Part shown: piece after piece, positions 21,436 through 24,085 of the stretch
How the letters are laid out: each line of letters starts with the position of its first letter
Position numbering within the stretch: the first letter of the stretch is position 1
Assembly (NCBI GenBank): GCA_001701135.1
Contig: DAAN01000005.1
Coordinates: forward strand, 1 to 24,085
DNA from: Bacteroidales bacterium H3
GTDB taxonomy: Bacteria; Bacteroidota; Bacteroidia; Bacteroidales; Muribaculaceae
DNA: 24,085 nt
Reading direction: 5' to 3'
Made by a program: the position numbers and the translations under genes
The notes under the pieces: generated by a model
What the model was told of the DNA's origin: nothing
Databases searched by the model: none
Seen by the model: only the letters and a program-made list of their open reading frames with translations

Positions 21436-21660
21436 AAATTTAATGTGGGTTTAGGGGTGATTTTATGAAAGTCACGGGGACGGTCGCCCATCCCCGTGAC
21501 TTGGGGATAGTTGTGTTTGGGTTGACACGGTTGGCCGCAGGTTGGGATACTTATAGCTTTGGTGTGGACATAGTGGTTGGAATCGCGGCTATGCGGCGGC
21601 AATCATGTCGGGCGAATCGCAGTATAAAACTGATTGTGGAATATGCGCGGTGAGTGGCGG
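21436..21660 (-). promoter_or_regulatory. Leader of the topoisomerase-like gene: 12-bp hairpin and shared motif
   Basis: On the minus strand a perfect stem AAGTCACGGGGA/TCCCCGTGACTT (21502-21491 and 21480-21469) is followed, after 10 nt, by ACCCCTAAACCCACA (21458-21444) and AAATTT before the ATG at 21435. The order hairpin, motif, AAATTTATG is the same as before the HTH pair. No clear -7 box is seen in the rest of this 225-bp gap. Confidence 0.55.
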
Positions 21661-23112
21661 TCAAGGCTTCGGGCCTTTGGGCTTGCGCTGCTGCCTCTGC
21701 TGGTTTTCGTCCTTCGGGGCGGTCTGCCCGCGCTGGAGTGGCTCCTGCACGTTCTTGGTCGCCTCGTTGGTCGCTCCGTTATTGTTCACGGCATACTGTG
21801 TCTTGCTTTCCTCGGCGATGCCCACAACCTTGTCGCGGTCGGGATATACCCGCGTGGTCTCTGGCTGACGCCTTTCGGGATTGTACTGAAAATAGACGGT
21901 GCAGTCGTTGCCGAATTTGTCTTTGGTCTCGCCCACAAGGACTTTCTTGCCTGCGAGGTAATCGGCCTGCTGCTGTTCGTTCAGCGGCAGCTTGCACCAG
22001 TGTTCGAGGCGCTTGACGGAGCCGTCGGGATTGTGCCATGAATCCCGGACTTGCTGTTGCTGGGAACTGTTCTGTTCCTGCTTCTGGCGGTAAACATCGG
22101 AATTGACGAACACGATGTCGCGTTTGGCGGCGTTGTATTGCAGGTCGGCTGTGAATTTGGCACCGTTGGGCAGTTCCACGTGCTGCTCGCGTATTATGCC
22201 GCCGTTTTTGAGTATGCCGATAGCCTGCATATCAAGGCTAATGTTGGCGACTTTGGGCTTGATGTAGATTTTATCCACCGGCATGGCCTCTATCTCATTG
22301 GTGAGTCTGTCTATGCTCACGAGGCACTTCTTCGTTTCCCCGGTCTTGGGGTCGGCGAGTTCAACGACTTTGCCGAGATTGCCGGTCTTGCGGAGTTCCG
22401 CCTTGTCCTCCTTTGTGAATGTATAGCCCTTGAATTCCTGATCGAGCTGCGGCTCATTGCGGATGAAGTGAGGCACGAGTGAGTATGAGCCGTCGGGGTT
22501 GCTACGGAACGAGAGTTTAGCCTGAAGAGAAAATGTCTCGTCGCCGAAACGGGGCGTGACTGTGAACAGCTGCGGCGACTTGTGGTTATATACCATCTGG
22601 TCGAGTGCCCCTGATTTTTCAAGGTCGTCGCGCTTTATGCCCCACTGCTGTTCTATTTTGACCCAGTCTATGCTGTCGCGGTCGATGGGCGGCTGCTTTA
22701 CACCGGTCGTTTCCGGCTGCTGAGGCTGTTGAGTCTGAGACGGGGCCTGTTCCTGCTTCTCTGCCTGTGCGGGGGCTTTCAGTTCCACCTCGTAAGGCTT
22801 GAGCATTTCGGCATTGTCGCCGGGATTCTTGATGATGTCCGCCATTGCGGGGCCTACAAGCTCGTATTTGTCTTCCTGCAATCTGAAGAAGCTGAACAGC
22901 GTGGGGTTCCTGGCCTGCCGCATGAAATTCGACATGAACGCCTCGAGGGGGTTCTGCCCTTTGTTGAACTTTATCAGTTCGCTTAATGGCGTCGATTTGA
23001 CATCCGCCATTTTGGGAGTGCCGTCGGGATTCTGCCCTACGACAGCTCCCACCTGCCCGCTTGTGTTGTCGCGGGCGATCAGCACTTCCTGCTGGTCGGG
23101 AGTTTGGTCCAT
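21661..23112 (-). CDS. DUF4099/DUF3945 mobile-element protein
   Basis: A 483-residue hydrophilic protein of a family found in Bacteroidetes integrative elements; its function is not known. An N-terminal domain (about 1-115) is followed by a Gln/Pro-rich linker (about 113-142), a DUF4099-like region (about 143-225, IDWVKIEQQWGIKRDDLEKS) and DUF3945-like units. Three related units of about 50 residues can be seen, starting near 230 (FTKEDKAELRKTGNLGKVVE), 290 (ISLDMQAIGILKNGGIIREQ) and 374 (LPLNEQQQADYLAGKKVLVG), each followed by a beta segment. The C-terminus is Gln/Lys-rich and disordered. There is no signal peptide or membrane helix. It starts 6 nt after the HTH gene stop and its leader motif lies inside that gene's last codons. 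Such proteins usually sit next to the topoisomerase gene, as here. Confidence 0.75.
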   Translation of the reverse strand: MDQTPDQQEVLIARDNTSGQVGAVVGQNPDGTPKMADVKSTPLSELIKFNKGQNPLEAFMSNFMRQARNPTLFSFFRLQEDKYELVGPAMADIIKNPGDNAEMLKPYEVELKAPAQAEKQEQAPSQTQQPQQPETTGVKQPPIDRDSIDWVKIEQQWGIKRDDLEKSGALDQMVYNHKSPQLFTVTPRFGDETFSLQAKLSFRSNPDGSYSLVPHFIRNEPQLDQEFKGYTFTKEDKAELRKTGNLGKVVELADPKTGETKKCLVSIDRLTNEIEAMPVDKIYIKPKVANISLDMQAIGILKNGGIIREQHVELPNGAKFTADLQYNAAKRDIVFVNSDVYRQKQEQNSSQQQQVRDSWHNPDGSVKRLEHWCKLPLNEQQQADYLAGKKVLVGETKDKFGNDCTVYFQYNPERRQPETTRVYPDRDKVVGIAEESKTQYAVNNNGATNEATKNVQEPLQRGQTAPKDENQQRQQRKPKGPKP

Positions 23113-23118
23113 AATGAA

Positions 23119-23529
23119 TTATGATTTAGTGGTGGTGTGGTTGGCGTTTCCGCCGTTGGTTGATTTCTTCTTCACAGTCTTATAGTCTGGATGGGACGAA
23201 CTGATGAAGGAGTTTTCGAGAAACCTGTCGAGGTCGCATTGAAGCACAAACTTGATATTACCCTCTATACTCTCGTAAACCTTGATTTTTCCTGCGTCGC
23301 GGTAGCGTCTTATTGTTTTCTCGCTGACATCAAGCCCGGTTACGATGTCTTCGAGAAGAATAATCGGCTCTCCGTGAAAATATAATCGCGGTCGGTTTCC
23401 CGTTGGGTACTGGCCGGGACTTCTGGCGCGCTGCTCCACAAGTGAAACGTATGCGTTTGCGGTGGTCTTGAAGTCCGCCTCGTGCGTGTCGTTCTGCTCC
23501 ATAGGCTCAGTTGGCGGCTGCATCTGCAT
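23119..23529 (-). CDS. Helix-turn-helix protein of the integrative element
   Basis: A 136-residue protein with a polar N-terminal region (1-50), an HTH_17/MerR-like unit at about 55-106 (IILLEDIVTGLDVSEKTIRR, then DAGKIKVYESIEGNIKFV, then DRFLE) and a Lys/Thr-rich tail. It is likely a DNA-binding regulator or excisionase-like factor. The first Met (23529) makes it overlap the upstream membrane-protein gene by 23 bp; the Met at residue 10 (23502) would remove the overlap and is an equally good start. The final codons, HTTTKS, contain the 17-bp sequence that also lies before the HTH pair at 19608, so coding and leader functions overlap. Confidence 0.72.
   Translation of the reverse strand: MQMQPPTEPMEQNDTHEADFKTTANAYVSLVEQRARSPGQYPTGNRPRLYFHGEPIILLEDIVTGLDVSEKTIRRYRDAGKIKVYESIEGNIKFVLQCDLDRFLENSFISSSHPDYKTVKKKSTNGGNANHTTTKS
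23124..23140 (-). promoter_or_regulatory. Shared leader motif before the DUF4099/DUF3945 gene
   Basis: On the minus strand CCACACCACCACTAAAT, identical over 17 bp to the segment at 19621-19637, and 11 nt before the ATG at 23112. It lies inside the end of the preceding coding sequence. Confidence 0.6.
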
Positions 23530-23749
23530 TGCGGGGTTCCGGAACCTCGAATCCGATAACGGGTCCGAGCAACTTGGCGGCGGCGATGAGAAACATCGAG
23601 CCTAACATCCACACCTTCGCCTCGTGAGGCATATCGGCTAACGGATTGAAGCCGGACTTGCGGGTTGCTGACTTGCGCCCGTTGATGCGCTTTCTGTTTC
23701 TGGGCTTCCTGCTGAAGCCCGTGGTGTTTGGGGGAGTTGTTCCTTCCAT
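23507..23749 (-). CDS. Small basic membrane protein of the integrative element
   Basis: An 80-residue protein with a strongly basic N-terminal half (Arg/Lys-rich at residues 14-31) and one membrane helix at about 46-66 (VWMLGSMFLIAAAKLLGPVI). The acidic-to-neutral tail is short. By the positive-inside rule the N-terminus is cytoplasmic. I do not recognise the family. It is the first gene seen in the minus-strand set and overlaps the next HTH gene by 23 bp if that gene uses its first Met. The frame is the only open one over its length with sensible composition, but as a short protein without a known relative it remains moderately supported. Confidence 0.6.
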   Translation of the reverse strand: MEGTTPPNTTGFSRKPRNRKRINGRKSATRKSGFNPLADMPHEAKVWMLGSMFLIAAAKLLGPVIGFEVPEPRNADAAAN

Positions 23750-23939
23750 ACGGTTATATGTGTTTTGAGTTAGACTTGTCGAGGATTGCGCCTCGTTTGC
23801 AATTATAACCGCAGGGATTTCAGAAACGACGATTTAAGGAGTGTTAAAGTTGCAATGCGCTGAAATATTGAAGATTTCAGTGATAGAATAATTTTGATGT
23901 TAAATCTTGACTGTTGGAGAACAACCAACGGTGTTTTTC

Positions 23940-23947
23940 CAAAGGTA
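23940..23947 (-). promoter_or_regulatory. Candidate -7 box for the element's minus-strand operon
   Basis: TACCTTTG on the minus strand, a match to TAnnTTTG, about 190 nt before the ATG at 23749. No -33 box is recognisable. The gap 23750-24085 holds no gene that I can support; it also has a small CTGAAAT/ATTTCAG dyad at 23860-23880. Confidence 0.3.
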
Positions 23948-23988
23948 AAGGTTTTGAGTGTTATGAATGGCTTAGTTCAGGGCAAAAA

Positions 23989-24063
23989 ATAGCGTGCATT
24001 TCACGCTAACTCTATTGTTGGCTCTGGACTGCCTTGAACGATTTAGACATGAATGCACGCTAT
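23989..24063. repeat. 12-bp inverted repeat at the right edge of the window
   Basis: ATAGCGTGCATT (23989-24000) and AATGCACGCTAT (24052-24063) are exact complements, 51 nt apart. Between them and next to the left arm are a shorter hairpin (AGCGTG/CACGCT) and a 9/10 pair GTTCAGGGCA / TGCCTTGAAC (from 23975 and from 24030). It may be a regulatory hairpin, an operator or part of a transfer-origin-like site. Confidence 0.6.
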
Positions 24064-24085
24064 GTGTAAATACTCATTGAAAAGT

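Larger units (their letters stand above)
17219..24085. mobile_element. Left part of an integrative (conjugative or mobilizable) element, probably inserted at tRNA-Lys
   Basis: From the tRNA-Lys 3' end onward the content is entirely of mobile type: GTGAGT repeat cluster, tyrosine integrase, excisionase-like HTH proteins, topoisomerase-like protein, DUF4099/DUF3945 protein. The order recalls the integration/excision end of CTnDOT-like elements. No relaxase, coupling protein or tra gene is visible, so conjugation ability cannot be judged. The right end lies outside the window and the exact left boundary is inferred. Confidence 0.65.

Overview
The window looks like a chromosome segment of a gut member of the Bacteroidales, most likely Muribaculaceae or a close relative (inference). 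The grounds are promoters of the TAnnTTTG type with little Shine-Dalgarno signal, the divergent pdxJ / nadK arrangement with an ExbB-ExbD-TonB set, a secreted GH31 enzyme, and mobile-element families (tyrosine integrase lacking the first catalytic Arg, DUF4099/DUF3945 protein, element-borne topoisomerase) typical of that group.

Region 1 (1-11000) is GC-rich and chromosomal in character. It holds a stand-alone receiver domain with an Asn at the phosphorylation site, a LEA-like 11-residue-repeat protein, and a minus-strand cluster pdxJ-exbB-exbD-tonB (vitamin B6 ring synthesis plus an energised outer-membrane transport motor). A plus-strand cluster runs opposite: a small ACT-like protein, nadK, a YgjP-type metallopeptidase and a secreted endonuclease/exonuclease/phosphatase-fold protein. 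Between the two lies a 243-bp MITE with IS5/IS1031-like ends and a TAA target duplication, sitting in the leader of the nadK cluster. Minus-strand ribE (riboflavin synthase) and a GH31 alpha-glucan enzyme follow, then tRNA-Ser(CGA).

Region 2 (11000-17100) is more AT-rich: an eight-gene arsenic operon read on the plus strand behind one good promoter. Its order is arsR, arsF-like lipoprotein, arsG-like permease (frameshifted), cysteine-rich thioredoxin, DUF318/ArsP-type permease, thioredoxin-type arsC, ACR3, second DUF318/ArsP-type permease. It covers arsenate reduction, arsenite efflux and probably organoarsenical handling. A 17-bp inverted repeat (16/17) brackets it, and it lies between tRNA-Ser and tRNA-Lys(CTT).

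Region 3 (17164-24085) is the left part of an integrative element, apparently inserted at tRNA-Lys; its right end is outside the window. It contains a dense cluster of GTGAGT repeats and palindromes, a tyrosine integrase, and a minus-strand set: a small membrane protein, a helix-turn-helix protein, a DUF4099/DUF3945 protein, a topoisomerase-like protein that has lost its catalytic tyrosine and Toprim acids, and two small helix-turn-helix (excisionase-like) proteins. This resembles the excision module of CTnDOT-type elements (Xis proteins plus the topoisomerase-like Exc). Four genes, on both strands, share a leader motif close to ACCACTAAATCCAC just before their ATG; in one of them the motif can pair with an upstream copy around an intrinsic terminator, suggesting attenuation.

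The most interesting points are the naturally Tyr-less Exc-like protein, the shared leader motif with its attenuator-like fold, and the GTGAGT cluster beside the probable attachment site. All functional calls come from reading the sequence and from family knowledge; no database search was possible.
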